Below, piece after piece: positions 43,477 through 52,391 of a stretch of DNA of 64,000 bases (position 1 is its first letter; each line of letters starts with the position of its first letter). A program made the position numbers and the translations under genes. Origin of the DNA: Kibdelosporangium persicum (GTDB lineage Bacteria; Actinomycetota; Actinomycetes; Mycobacteriales; Pseudonocardiaceae). Below the pieces are notes generated by a model. That model was not told the origin of the DNA and made no database searches. It was given only the letters and a program-made list of their open reading frames with translations. The stretch covers positions 112,649-176,648 of the forward strand of contig NZ_JAAATY010000020.1 in NCBI RefSeq assembly GCF_013280595.1, written 5' to 3'.

Positions 43477-44659
43477 TGCCTGCCTCCGCCGATGTGATCA
43501 GTACAGCTTCGTCCAGTACCGCTACCGCGAGTCCGGTCAGCTCGGCCACCAGCCCGGGTCTGCCGGTGATCCGGGGTGTCCGGGTCAGGTCGTTGACGAT
43601 GGTCAGTGCCGCGTGCACAGCGATTCGAGCTTCCGGTTCCGGCAGCCGCGGCGCAACCGTCCTGAGCAATGTCACCCATTCGGCCACGTACGCACGTTGC
43701 ACCCGGACCAGTTCCTTGCGGTCACGGTCGGGCACGTTACCCAGCTCACTGGCGAACACCGAGAGCAGGTCGTCGGACCGCCAGACGATGTCCACATAGG
43801 AGCCGACCAGGCCGGTCAGCGCCTCGCGCGGCGACGAGGCGTTCTCGATCACCCTGCGGGCGTCCATCGTCAGCCGGTCGGCCATCCGGTACCCGGCCGC
43901 CATCAGCAGTTCGGCCTTGCCGTCGAAGTGCCGGTAGACGCTCGGACCGGCGATCCCGGCCGCGGCCCCGATGTCCTCCATGCTCACGTCGCGGTACCCG
44001 CGTTCACGGAACAGCCTGGTCGCGACGGTCAGCAGTTCCTCGCGCCGGGACGGCTGGGTGGCCGGGCGCTGCCATTCGGGCCTGGGCGCAGGCGGGGAGT
44101 CCGGGACCGGGCTGCGGAACACCGCGCACGCGAGCCGTCCGAGCAGTTGCTCGAAGCGGCGCTTGGGAATGGTCACGTGGTGGTCGGCGACACTGCCGAA
44201 CACGCTCAGCGCCGCCCAGCTGAGCAGTTCCGCGTCGGCCAAGGACAGCTCGGGCCGGCTGTCGCGCAGTGCGGACACCCAGTCGCCCATCAGCTCCATG
44301 CCGCGCTTGCGGATCTTGATCTGGTCGGCTTTGGCCAGGTGACGGCCCTGCCAGCGCCACAGCGCGGTGACGTCGCGGCGTTCCACCGCCATCGCGGACA
44401 CGGCTTCGACCAGCGCGTGCAGCGGCTCGTCCTGGGCCAGCGCCTGGTCGGTGACCAGGCCGAACTTGTCGAGCCCGGACAGCAGCACGTGGGCGAGCAC
44501 GTCCTGCTTGCCGCGGAAGTGCCGGTAGACGGCCGGACCGGTCACGCCCGCCGCCGCGGCGATGTCGTTGACGCTGACGCCGTGGTAGCCATGCCGCCGG
44601 AACAGCTCGGCGGCAGCTTCGGTGAGCTGCTCCTTGCGGTTGCGCGGCCGGCTGTTCAC
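43355..44659 (-). CDS. twin-domain TetR regulator (two TetR repeats fused)
   Basis: A 434-residue protein with two full TetR units. The first HTH is residues 8-54 (ELFRRHGYHGVSVNDIAAAA, PAVYRHFRGKQDVL), followed by a ligand domain; the second begins near 205 (TRLFRERGYRDVSMEDIGAA, PSVYRHFDGKAELLM). Normal TetR proteins are about 200 residues and dimerise, so this chain is a covalent dimer. Its last 40 residues are Arg/Gly-rich and coincide with the P450 start region, giving a 122-base overlap. It is divergent from the fadA-fadB operon and probably controls both it and the P450. ATG 44659 is the start. Confidence 0.88.
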   Translation of the reverse strand: MNSRPRNRKEQLTEAAAELFRRHGYHGVSVNDIAAAAGVTGPAVYRHFRGKQDVLAHVLLSGLDKFGLVTDQALAQDEPLHALVEAVSAMAVERRDVTALWRWQGRHLAKADQIKIRKRGMELMGDWVSALRDSRPELSLADAELLSWAALSVFGSVADHHVTIPKRRFEQLLGRLACAVFRSPVPDSPPAPRPEWQRPATQPSRREELLTVATRLFRERGYRDVSMEDIGAAAGIAGPSVYRHFDGKAELLMAAGYRMADRLTMDARRVIENASSPREALTGLVGSYVDIVWRSDDLLSVFASELGNVPDRDRKELVRVQRAYVAEWVTLLRTVAPRLPEPEARIAVHAALTIVNDLTRTPRITGRPGLVAELTGLAVAVLDEAVLITSAEAGSGNDAHARRDQVRRMAAGEHLAQKGLRRGPGRVQPEAGAR

Positions 44660-44716
44660 GGTCTTGCGTGACCTCCGTCTCGTAATCGGTCCATAGCAAA
44701 GCTAGATCAGCTGGTT

Positions 44717-44748
44717 CTGCTTGACAAGCAGCGGATCCGTTCCATTAT
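44717..44748. promoter_or_regulatory. promoter (TTGACA, CATTAT) overlapped by a perfect CTGCTTG-A-CAAGCAG operator
   Basis: TTGACA at 44721-44726 and CATTAT at 44743-44748, separated by 16 bases, form a sigma-70-type promoter reading towards fadA. The 15-base palindrome at 44717-44731 (7-bp arms around one A) covers the -35 box, so a bound repressor would block RNA polymerase. The divergent twin TetR gene is the obvious candidate. Half-sites resemble the palindrome at 38642. Confidence 0.7.
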
Positions 44749-44791
44749 GTGAATGAGCATTAGCACCAGCGCGGGTGAGAGGAACTTCGGC

Positions 44792-46006
44792 GTGAGCACA
44801 GAAGCGTTCATCTACGAGGCGATCCGAACGCCTCGCGGCCGGGGCAAGAAGACCGGCTCACTGCACGGGGTCAAGCCGATCTCGCTGGTGACCGGGCTGA
44901 TCGACGAGATGCGCACCCGGCACCCGAACCTGGACACCGACCGGGTCAGCGACCTGATCCTCGGTGTCGTGTCGCCCGTCGGCGACCAGGGCGCGGTGAT
45001 CGCCCGGACTGCCGCGATCGCCGCGGGCCTGCCGGACACGGTGGCAGGCGTGCAGGTCAACCGGTTCTGCGCCTCGGGCCTGGAAGCGGTCAACCAGGCC
45101 GCGCAGAAGGTCCGCTCGGGCTGGGACGAGCTGGTCATCGCCGGTGGCGTCGAGTCGATGTCCCGCGTGCCGATGGGCTCGGACGGCGGCGCGTGGGCGA
45201 TGGACCCGGAGACCAACTACCAGACGTACTTCGTGCCGCAGGGTGTCGGCGCGGACCTGATCGCCACGATGGAGGGCTTCTCCCGTGACGACGTCGACGC
45301 GTACGCGTTGCGTTCGCAGGAGCGGGCCGCCAAGGCATGGGCGGGCGGGTACTTCGCCAAGTCCGTGGTGCCGGTCAAGGACCGCAACGGCGTGGTGATC
45401 CTGGACCACGACGAGCACATGCGCCCGGACACCACGGCCGAAGGTCTCGCCAAGCTCAGCCCGTCGTTCGCCGGGATCGGCGAGATGGGCGGCTTCGACG
45501 CGGTGGCGCTGCAGAAGTACCACTGGGTCGAGAAGATCGACCATGTGCACCACGCCGGCAACTCGTCGGGCATCGTCGACGGCGCCGCGCTGCTGCTGGT
45601 CGGCAACGAGCAGGTCGGCAAGGACCTCGGGCTGACCCCGCGGGCCCGGATCGTGGCCACCGCGGTCACCGGCTCCGACCCGACGATCATGCTCACCGGC
45701 CCCACCCCGGCGACCAGGAAGCTGCTGAAGACCGCCGGGCTGACCACCGACGACATCGACCTGTTCGAGCTGAACGAGGCGTTCGCCTCGGTCGTGCTGA
45801 AGTACCAGAAGGACCTGGGCATCCCGGACGAGAAGCTGAACGTCAACGGTGGTGCCATCGCCATGGGCCACCCGCTCGGCGCGACCGGCGCGATGATCAC
45901 CGGCACCATGGTCGACGAGCTGGAACGCCGCGAAGCCCGCCGGGCCGTGGTCACCCTCTGCATCGGTGGCGGCATGGGCCTGGCCACCCTGATCGAGCGC
46001 GTCTGA
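44792..46006 (+). CDS. fadA: acetyl-CoA C-acyltransferase (thiolase)
   Basis: A 404-residue thiolase. Catalytic Cys93 lies in [12 protein letters not shown], with LNEAFAS and GHPLGATGA (active histidine) and CIGGGMG (second cysteine) near the end. It cleaves 3-ketoacyl-CoA in beta-oxidation. GTG 44792 has GAGAGGAAC upstream; the ATG at 44753 gives 13 extra residues without a ribosome binding site. It precedes fadB by eight bases, the classic FadA-FadB complex arrangement of actinobacteria, here under TetR-type control. Confidence 0.94.
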   Translation: MSTEAFIYEAIRTPRGRGKKTGSLHGVKPISLVTGLIDEMRTRHPNLDTDRVSDLILGVVSPVGDQGAVIARTAAIAAGLPDTVAGVQVNRFCASGLEAVNQAAQKVRSGWDELVIAGGVESMSRVPMGSDGGAWAMDPETNYQTYFVPQGVGADLIATMEGFSRDDVDAYALRSQERAAKAWAGGYFAKSVVPVKDRNGVVILDHDEHMRPDTTAEGLAKLSPSFAGIGEMGGFDAVALQKYHWVEKIDHVHHAGNSSGIVDGAALLLVGNEQVGKDLGLTPRARIVATAVTGSDPTIMLTGPTPATRKLLKTAGLTTDDIDLFELNEAFASVVLKYQKDLGIPDEKLNVNGGAIAMGHPLGATGAMITGTMVDELERREARRAVVTLCIGGGMGLATLIERV

Positions 46007-46014
46007 GGAACTTC

Positions 46015-48177
46015 ATGACTGAGAACATGATCCGCTGGGAGCAGGACGCGGACGGCATCGTCACGCTGACGATGGACGACCCGGACCAGTCGGCGAACAC
46101 GATGAACGAGACGTACCAGCGCTCGATGCACGAGACGGTCGAGCGCCTGTACGCCGAGCAGGACGGCATCAGCGGCGTGATCATCACGTCGGCCAAGAAG
46201 ACGTTCTTCGCGGGCGGCGACCTGAAGCTGATGAGCAAGTCCGGCAAGGCCGACGCCGCCGCGATCACCGAGCGTGTCAACGGCATGAAGGCCGACCTGC
46301 GCAAGCTGGAACTGCTGGGAAAGCCGGTGGTGGCCGCGATCAACGGCGCCGCGCTCGGCGGCGGCCTGGAGATCGCGCTGGCGTGCAAGCACCGGATCGC
46401 GCTGGACGCCAAGGGAAGCCAGATCGGCCTGCCCGAGGTCACGCTCGGCCTGCTGCCCGGCGGCGGCGGTGTCGTGCGGACCGTACGCCTGCTCGGCATC
46501 CAGAACGCGTTGCTGAACGTGCTGTTGCAGGGCCAGCGGCACAAGCCCGCCAAGGCCAAGGAAGTCGGCCTGGTGCACGAGGTCGTGGCCACGCCGGAGG
46601 AGATGATCGAGAACGCCAAGGCGTGGATCAAGGCCAACCCCGAGGCGGTGCAGCCGTGGGAGGTCAAGGGCTACAAGATCCCCGGCGGCACCCCGGCCAA
46701 CCCGTCGTTCGCCGCGAACCTGCCCGCGTTCCCGTCGAACCTGCGCAAGCAGCTCAAGGGCGCCAACATGCCCGCGCCGCGCAACATCATGGCGGCCGCG
46801 GTCGAGGGCTCCCAGGTGGACTTCGACACCGCGTCGCTGATCGAGACGCGGTACTTCGTCGACCTGCTGACCGGCCAGGTCGCCAAGAACATGATCAAGG
46901 CGTTCTTCTTCGACCTGCAGCACATCAACTCCGGTGGTTCCCGTCCGGAGGGGTACGAGAAGTACACGGCCAGGAAGGTGCTGGTGCTGGGCGCGGGCAT
47001 GATGGGCGCCGGTATCGCGTACTCCTGTGCCCGCTCGGGGATCGACGTCGTGCTCAAGGACGTGTCCCTCGCGGCGGCGGAGAAGGGCAAGGACTACTCG
47101 GTCAAGCTGCTGGAGAAGGCCGTGTCCCGGGGCAAGATCACCCGCGAGAAGGCCGACGAGGTGCTCGCCCGGATCCACCCCACCGAGAAGGCCGAGGACG
47201 CCAAGGGCTGCGACCTGGTCATCGAGGCGGTCTTCGAGGACCCGGCGTTGAAGCACAAGGTGTTCCAGGAGATCGAGGGCTTCGTCAACCCGGACGCGCT
47301 GCTCGGCTCGAACACCTCGACGCTGCCGATCACCGGGCTGGCCGAAGGCGTGCAGCGCCAGGAGGACTTCATCGGCCTGCACTTCTTCTCGCCGGTGGAC
47401 AAGATGCCGCTGCTGGAGATCATCCGCGGCGCGCGGACCAGCGACGCGGCCCTGGCCAAGGCCGTCGACGTCGCGCAGCAGATCAAGAAGACCCCGATCG
47501 TGGTCAACGACAGCCGCGGCTTCTTCACCAGCCGGGTGATCGGCACGTTCCTCAACGAGGCCGTGGCCATGGTCGGCGAAGGCATCGCCGTGCCGTCGAT
47601 CGAGCAGGCGGGCAGCCAGGCCGGGTACCCCGCGCCGCCGCTGCAGCTGATGGACGAGCTGACGCTGACCCTGCCGCGCAAGATCCGCGAGGAGACCAAG
47701 GCGGGCGTCGAGGCCGCGGGCGGCACGTGGAATCCGCACCCGTCCGAGGCCGTCATCGACAAGCTCGTGCTGGAGTACGACCGCAAGGGCCGCTCGTCCG
47801 GCGCCGGTTTCTACGAGTACACCGACGGCAAGCGGACCGGTCTGTGGCCGGGGCTCACCGAGGCCTTCGGCTCGGGCTCGAAGGAGATCCCCTTCGAGGA
47901 CATGAAGGAGCGGATGCTCTTCGCCGAGGCGCTGGAGACGGTGAAGTGCTTCGACGAAGGCGTGCTGACCTCCATCCCGGACGCCAACATCGGCTCGATC
48001 ATGGGCATCGGCTTCCCGCCGTGGACCGGTGGCGTGATCCAGTACATCAACGGCTACCCCGGCGGCCTGAAGGGCTTCGTGGCCAGGGCGCGTGAACTGG
48101 CCGAGCGCTACGGCTCCCACTTCGAGCCGCCCGCCTCGCTGGTGGCGAAGGCCGAGAAGGGCGAGATCTTCGAGTAG
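46015..48177 (+). CDS. fadB: trifunctional-type FadB: enoyl-CoA hydratase / 3-hydroxyacyl-CoA dehydrogenase
   Basis: A 720-residue fusion. The N-terminal crotonase domain (to about 200) has FFAGGDLKLM and INGAALGGGLEIALACKHR; the dehydrogenase domain starts near residue 320 with VLVLGAGMMGAGIAYSCA (NAD-binding) and continues through GSNTSTLPITGLA, FIGLHFFSPVDKMPLLEI and DSRGFFTSRV. It hydrates trans-enoyl-CoA and oxidises 3-hydroxyacyl-CoA. Length equals the mycobacterial FadB (720 residues, recalled). ATG 46015 follows fadA after eight bases with GAGGAAC as ribosome binding site. Together with fadA it forms a complete beta-oxidation complex. Confidence 0.95.
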   Translation: MTENMIRWEQDADGIVTLTMDDPDQSANTMNETYQRSMHETVERLYAEQDGISGVIITSAKKTFFAGGDLKLMSKSGKADAAAITERVNGMKADLRKLELLGKPVVAAINGAALGGGLEIALACKHRIALDAKGSQIGLPEVTLGLLPGGGGVVRTVRLLGIQNALLNVLLQGQRHKPAKAKEVGLVHEVVATPEEMIENAKAWIKANPEAVQPWEVKGYKIPGGTPANPSFAANLPAFPSNLRKQLKGANMPAPRNIMAAAVEGSQVDFDTASLIETRYFVDLLTGQVAKNMIKAFFFDLQHINSGGSRPEGYEKYTARKVLVLGAGMMGAGIAYSCARSGIDVVLKDVSLAAAEKGKDYSVKLLEKAVSRGKITREKADEVLARIHPTEKAEDAKGCDLVIEAVFEDPALKHKVFQEIEGFVNPDALLGSNTSTLPITGLAEGVQRQEDFIGLHFFSPVDKMPLLEIIRGARTSDAALAKAVDVAQQIKKTPIVVNDSRGFFTSRVIGTFLNEAVAMVGEGIAVPSIEQAGSQAGYPAPPLQLMDELTLTLPRKIREETKAGVEAAGGTWNPHPSEAVIDKLVLEYDRKGRSSGAGFYEYTDGKRTGLWPGLTEAFGSGSKEIPFEDMKERMLFAEALETVKCFDEGVLTSIPDANIGSIMGIGFPPWTGGVIQYINGYPGGLKGFVARARELAERYGSHFEPPASLVAKAEKGEIFE

Positions 48178-48183
48178 GACCGG

Positions 48184-48218
48184 CCGCCCCGGGTGTCACC
48201 GCGGTGATCCCGGGGCGG
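48184..48218. terminator. GC-rich hairpin between fadB and the carboxyltransferase gene
   Basis: CCGCCCCGGG (48184-48193) pairs with CCCGGGGCGG (48209-48218), ten base pairs, around an inner palindrome TCACCGCGGTGA (48196-48207). It overlaps the end of the carboxyltransferase gene and starts six bases after the fadB stop, so it may terminate both. Confidence 0.7.
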
Positions 48219-49548
48219 TCGCGTGTGGACAGACGATTCCGGCGGCGACGCCCAGGTCCACCAGGTCCTGTGGCCGCAACCGCAGCCGGTTGGCGATGCC
48301 GGGCACCTGGCCGGGGCCGTGTTTGAGGATCGCGGCGGCGGCTTCCGGTGCTGTCACGGAGAAGTAGCTGTCGGACGTGCACCAGGTGCGGCCGGGGGCG
48401 GCGAACGCCAGGGCACCGCCCGAGCCGCCTTCGCCGATGAGCAGTGTGGTGATCTCGACCCGGGCCGCGGCGATGGCGTCGAACAGCGAGGCGATCGCGG
48501 GGCCGAGCCCGGCGCGCTCGGCCGCGGAGTCGTTCGCCGCTCCCGGTGTGTCCACTAAGGTCAGTACGGGTATGCCGAGCCGGTCGGCCAGCAGGACCAA
48601 CCGTGCCGCTGTGCGAAACCCGGAGGGCAGCGTAGCGGTCCCGCATTGGGCCGCGAACGCGATGGTCCGGCCCGCACGTGAGCCGAACCCGCACAGCACG
48701 CCCGGGTCGCGTCCGCCGTGACGATCACCGCTCAGCTCCTGCCACCAGTCGAAATAGGAATCCAGGTAGGCCGCGGCGTGCGGACGGGCTGCCGCGCGGG
48801 CCCGCTGGACCGCGTCCCATCCCGTTGCGGGAAGCGCGAAGCCGCCGAGCGCGGCGGGCACCGGGGCCGAATCGGACGGTGAGGTCAGCAGCGTCAGCCA
48901 TCGGCCCAGCGCGGCCGGCAGCTCCGTGAGCGTCACCAGTTGGTCGACCTGTCCGGTGTCGAACTGGCTCTCCGCGGTGTAGGCGTCGGCGGGGCCTTCC
49001 GGCCGGACCCGTGACCCGGCGAAACCGACCTGAGCACCGCGCAGCGCGAGCGTGACGTCCGCGCCTGCGCCCAGCGTGGCCCAGCCGCCGCCAGTTGTGG
49101 GGTCGCGTAGGACCGCTATGTGCGGCAGTCCCGCGGCGCGTAGGCCGTGCATCGCGTTGGCGATGCGCTGGAGCTGTGTCAGCGCCCGCATGCCCTCCTG
49201 CATCCGGCTTCCGCCGGTCGCGGTGAGCGAGACGACGGGCAACCGCAGCCGCACGGCTTCGGCGAACGCGGCCTCGACCAAAGCTCCGGTGCGGCCGCCG
49301 ATGGAGCCGCCGAGGAAGCCGAACTCGAAGGCGACCAGCACCGCCCGGACACCGCCGACGGTGCCGACGCCGCACAGCACCGACTCCAGTTCGCCGGTGT
49401 TCTCCTCGGCTTTGGTCACGGCCGCCGCATAGCCCCACCACTCGATGGGGCCGTCGGGCTCGTGTGGATCGGCCGCAGGCGTGGGCATCGGCTGGAAGTC
49501 GTCGGTGAGTGCCGCGAGCACGGCGCGGGCGCTGTGCCGGTCAGGCAT
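48196..49548 (-). CDS. fused beta-alpha carboxyltransferase (AccD3-like) in the malonate operon
   Basis: A 450-residue carboxyltransferase joining both halves. The N-terminal half has GGRTGALVEAAFAEA and TGGSRMQEGMRALTQLQR, typical of the beta subunit; the C-terminal half has PVLTLVDTPGAAND and LLIGEGGSGGALAFA, typical of the alpha subunit. No zinc ribbon, biotin carboxylase or biotin carrier is near it. The gene overlaps matB by eight bases (ATGCCTGA), so it works with malonyl-CoA synthetase; malonyl-CoA decarboxylation or carboxyl transfer is the natural guess, replacing MatA. AccD3 of mycobacteria is the closest named relative (recalled). Confidence 0.85.
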   Translation of the reverse strand: MPDRHSARAVLAALTDDFQPMPTPAADPHEPDGPIEWWGYAAAVTKAEENTGELESVLCGVGTVGGVRAVLVAFEFGFLGGSIGGRTGALVEAAFAEAVRLRLPVVSLTATGGSRMQEGMRALTQLQRIANAMHGLRAAGLPHIAVLRDPTTGGGWATLGAGADVTLALRGAQVGFAGSRVRPEGPADAYTAESQFDTGQVDQLVTLTELPAALGRWLTLLTSPSDSAPVPAALGGFALPATGWDAVQRARAAARPHAAAYLDSYFDWWQELSGDRHGGRDPGVLCGFGSRAGRTIAFAAQCGTATLPSGFRTAARLVLLADRLGIPVLTLVDTPGAANDSAAERAGLGPAIASLFDAIAAARVEITTLLIGEGGSGGALAFAAPGRTWCTSDSYFSVTAPEAAAAILKHGPGQVPGIANRLRLRPQDLVDLGVAAGIVCPHATAPGSPR

Positions 49549-50962
49549 GGAGCGCTCGCTTGAGGACCTTGCCCATGTCGTTGCGCGGCAGGCTGTCCAG
49601 GAACCGGATCTCCCGGGGCCGCTTGTGCGGGGACAACAACCGGGCGACGTGGTCGGTCAGTTCGGTCGCGCCGGGTGGCGGACCGGCGGGCACGATCCAC
49701 GCCACGATGCGTTCACCGAGATCGTCGTCCGGCTCCCCGGTCACCGCCGCCTCGGCCACCGCGGGGTGCTCCAGCAGTGCGTTCTCGATCTCGCCCGCGC
49801 CGATCTTGTAACCGCCACTCTTGATCAGGTCGGTCGCCTTGCGGCCGACCAGCCGCAGCCGGCCGTGACTGTCCACAGTGGCCATATCGCCGGTGGCGAA
49901 CCAGTCGCCGTCGAACGCCGCCGCGGTCGCGTCGGGACGGTTGAGGTACTCGGTGAACAAATTCGGGCCACGGACCTGCACCTCGCCCGGTGTCACACCG
50001 TCGATGGGCTGACCGGCTTCGTCGACCAGCCGCAGTTCGACCCCACGCAGGGGCACGCCCACGGTTCCCGGTTCACGGATGTCGTCCACCCGCACGCTCG
50101 TGTTCATCAGCGTCTCGGTCATGCCGTAACGCTCCACGACGCGTTGTCCTGTGGCAGCGGTGATGCGCGAGTGGTCGCGGAGGGGCAACGCCGCGGAGCC
50201 CGACACCAGCAGCCGGGCTCCGGCGAGAGCGTCGGCGAGTGCGGGATCGTCCGCCAGTTCGTCGGCGATGCGGTGGTACATAGTCGGAACGCCGAAAACC
50301 ATGGTGGCGCCTTCGGTGAGGGCGTTCGTCAGCCGCGCTGTGTCGAAGCGGCCGAGGTGCACCAGAGTGCCGCCGCGCCGCAGCGGTCCCAGCACACCCA
50401 GGATCAGGCCGTGCACGTGGAACAGCGGCAACGCGTGCACCAGCACGTCGTCGGAGGTCCAGTGCCAGGCGTCCTCGAGGGCGTCGAGCGTGGCGACGAC
50501 GGCCCGGCGGGACAGGACCACGCCCTTGGGCGGGCCGGTGGTCCCTGAGGTGTAGATGACAAAGGCAGGGGCGTCCTCGTCGGGTTCGTCGGGCACATCG
50601 GCGTCGCCTGGTTCCAGCGTGACGTCCTCGCGCGGCAGTTGGGCAAGCGCCTCGGGCAGTTCCTGGCCGGGAGCCGTGAGCAGCACATCCGGCGTGCTGT
50701 CCGCCAGGATGTGCTGCAGTTCCCGCACGCCGGTCTTCGGATTGACGGGCACCACCGGTATGCCCGCGAGCACCGCGGCCACGACAGCGACGCTCGTCTC
50801 CAGCGTCGGGCTCGCCCACACCGCGACGCGCGCCGGTGCGCTGGCACGCAGTCGTCGCGCCAACGCTCCCGCGATCGACGCCAGCTCCGCGTGGGTCACT
50901 GAGCGGTCGCCGAAGCGAAGGGCGGTCCTGGGCGAACCCGTTCGCAGCGAAGGGAACAACAC
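49541..50962 (-). CDS. matB: malonyl-CoA synthetase
   Basis: A 473-residue AMP-binding ligase that corresponds closely to Streptomyces MatB in order and wording of motifs: YTSGTTGPPKGVVLSRRA (P-loop), LPLFHVHGLILGVLGPLRRGG, ERYGMTETLMNTSVR, WFATGDMA, GRKATDLIKSGGYKIGAGEIE and the C-terminal LPRNDMGKVLKRAL with the catalytic lysine. It activates malonate to malonyl-CoA with ATP in the cytoplasm. The start is GTG 50962 with AGGAG upstream, 18 bases after matC. It lies between the malonate transporter and the carboxyltransferase gene. Confidence 0.94.
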   Translation of the reverse strand: MLFPSLRTGSPRTALRFGDRSVTHAELASIAGALARRLRASAPARVAVWASPTLETSVAVVAAVLAGIPVVPVNPKTGVRELQHILADSTPDVLLTAPGQELPEALAQLPREDVTLEPGDADVPDEPDEDAPAFVIYTSGTTGPPKGVVLSRRAVVATLDALEDAWHWTSDDVLVHALPLFHVHGLILGVLGPLRRGGTLVHLGRFDTARLTNALTEGATMVFGVPTMYHRIADELADDPALADALAGARLLVSGSAALPLRDHSRITAATGQRVVERYGMTETLMNTSVRVDDIREPGTVGVPLRGVELRLVDEAGQPIDGVTPGEVQVRGPNLFTEYLNRPDATAAAFDGDWFATGDMATVDSHGRLRLVGRKATDLIKSGGYKIGAGEIENALLEHPAVAEAAVTGEPDDDLGERIVAWIVPAGPPPGATELTDHVARLLSPHKRPREIRFLDSLPRNDMGKVLKRALHA

Positions 50963-50980
50963 AAGCTCCTATCAGGTGTC

Positions 50981-52258
50981 TCAGCCCAGCGTGGGCACAA
51001 CGACGAGCACCAGCCAGACCGCGAGCGGAGCCGCGGCGACGATGACGCCGCCGTAGGCCATCAACTGACGGAAGAACCGATCACGGTCGGCGGTGTCGGC
51101 ATTGGCGAGCACGAGGGCGCCATTGGTGCTGAACGGACTGACGTCGACGACTGTCGCGGCGATGGACAGCGCCGTGATCATGCCGACGGCGCTGACCGTG
51201 CCTTGGGCGAGGAACGGCACCGCCAGCGGGATGAGCGCTCCCATGATCCCGACCGACGACGCGAACGCGGACACGATCGCGCCGATGTAGCAGATCAACA
51301 GGGCTCCCAGCAGGGGAACGCCCACCTTGCTCACCGCGGACCCGGCGTAGTCGATAGTGCCCATCTCCTGGAGCACACCGACATACGTGAGCACGCCGCA
51401 GATCAGCAGCACGGTGGGCCAGGTGATCTCGCCGACCGCCTTCTTGCTGATGTCGGGCCAGACGATGGCGAGCAGCACAGCCAGTGTGATCGCGGTCAGA
51501 CCGACGTCCAGGTCGAACACGAGCGCGCCGACGACCAGAGCGGCCAGGCAGACCAGCGTCGCGCCGATCGCGACGGTCAACTGGGGCTTGGTCTGCGCCG
51601 CCGTGGCCGTGCCGGGCCCACCGGAACCGACGACGACAGTGCCAGTGTTGGCACGGTCGAGCTTCAGCCCGCCGAACACCACGAAGACGATGGCCGCGAT
51701 CACCAGGTTGACCGCGAAGCTGGCCAGGAACAGCACGACCTCGTTGCCGGGCAGGTTCTCCCGCGCCACGATGCCGTTGACGATCGTGCCGTAGATGCTG
51801 ATCGGCGAGAAACCGCCCGCCTGTGCGCCGTGCACCACCATCGCGCCCATGAGCAGCGGACTGATCCCGTACTGCGCGGCGAAGCCGAGTGCGATGGGGG
51901 CGACGATCGCGACCGCGGCCGGACTGACCGCCCCGATGGCGGTGAGCGCGGCCGTGACGGCGAACATGACCCACGGGATCAGGGCGACGCGCCCGCCGAC
52001 GAGCCGGACCGCCGCGCGCACCAGCCAGTCCGTGGTGCCGTTGGCCCTGGCGATCGCGAACAGGAACGTCACGCCGACCAGGACGACGAACAGGTCGCCG
52101 GGGAAACCGGCGAAGATCTTCTTGGCGTCCATCCCCGCCGCGAGAGTGCCCACGCCGAACGCCGCGGCGAAGGACAGCACGCCCATGTTGATCGAACGGG
52201 TGGTCGCGATCACGAAAACCACAGCCAGGACGAGGATGGAGATCAGCTCAGCGGACAT
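50981..52258 (-). CDS. matC: malonate/dicarboxylate transporter MatC-type
   Basis: A 425-residue membrane protein with about eleven to twelve helices. Its N-terminal 150 residues (NMGVLSFAAAFGVGTLAAGM, FPGDLFVVLVGVTFLF) match the MatC_N domain and the remainder the ion-transporter superfamily. It should import malonate for MatB. ATG 52258 has GGGAG upstream; longer frames run into the inverted-repeat region. It is the first gene of the matC-matB-carboxyltransferase operon and is divergent from a GntR gene. Confidence 0.92.
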   Translation of the reverse strand: MSAELISILVLAVVFVIATTRSINMGVLSFAAAFGVGTLAAGMDAKKIFAGFPGDLFVVLVGVTFLFAIARANGTTDWLVRAAVRLVGGRVALIPWVMFAVTAALTAIGAVSPAAVAIVAPIALGFAAQYGISPLLMGAMVVHGAQAGGFSPISIYGTIVNGIVARENLPGNEVVLFLASFAVNLVIAAIVFVVFGGLKLDRANTGTVVVGSGGPGTATAAQTKPQLTVAIGATLVCLAALVVGALVFDLDVGLTAITLAVLLAIVWPDISKKAVGEITWPTVLLICGVLTYVGVLQEMGTIDYAGSAVSKVGVPLLGALLICYIGAIVSAFASSVGIMGALIPLAVPFLAQGTVSAVGMITALSIAATVVDVSPFSTNGALVLANADTADRDRFFRQLMAYGGVIVAAAPLAVWLVLVVVPTLG

Positions 52259-52290
52259 GCGTACTCCCGTCGTTGGGTCACCCGCTAGGT

Positions 52291-52371
52291 GGCTGAGTGG
52301 CTGAACCACTTTGCGGTCCGGTGTCGGACGGTGTCAAGACCACGACCGCAAATTGGCTCAGCCACTCAGCC
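52291..52371. promoter_or_regulatory. long inverted repeat between matC and GntR genes (candidate operator)
   Basis: Two 28-bp arms at 52291-52318 and 52344-52371 match 26 of 28 positions when one is inverted; 25 bases lie between them. Inside, TGGCTGAACCA (left) and TGGCTCAGCCA (right) are themselves palindromic with the TGG/CCA ends favoured by FadR/GntR-type operators. They sit between the divergent matC and gntR starts, so both genes can be controlled together. Confidence 0.7.
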
Positions 52372-52391
52372 TGTGCTGCTAGCCTGGCCCA

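Noticed and set aside
45217..48120. 967-codon minus-strand frame opposite fadA and fadB
   Set aside because: Its sequence is His/Arg/Val/Leu-rich antisense of FadA and FadB and has no recognisable domain.
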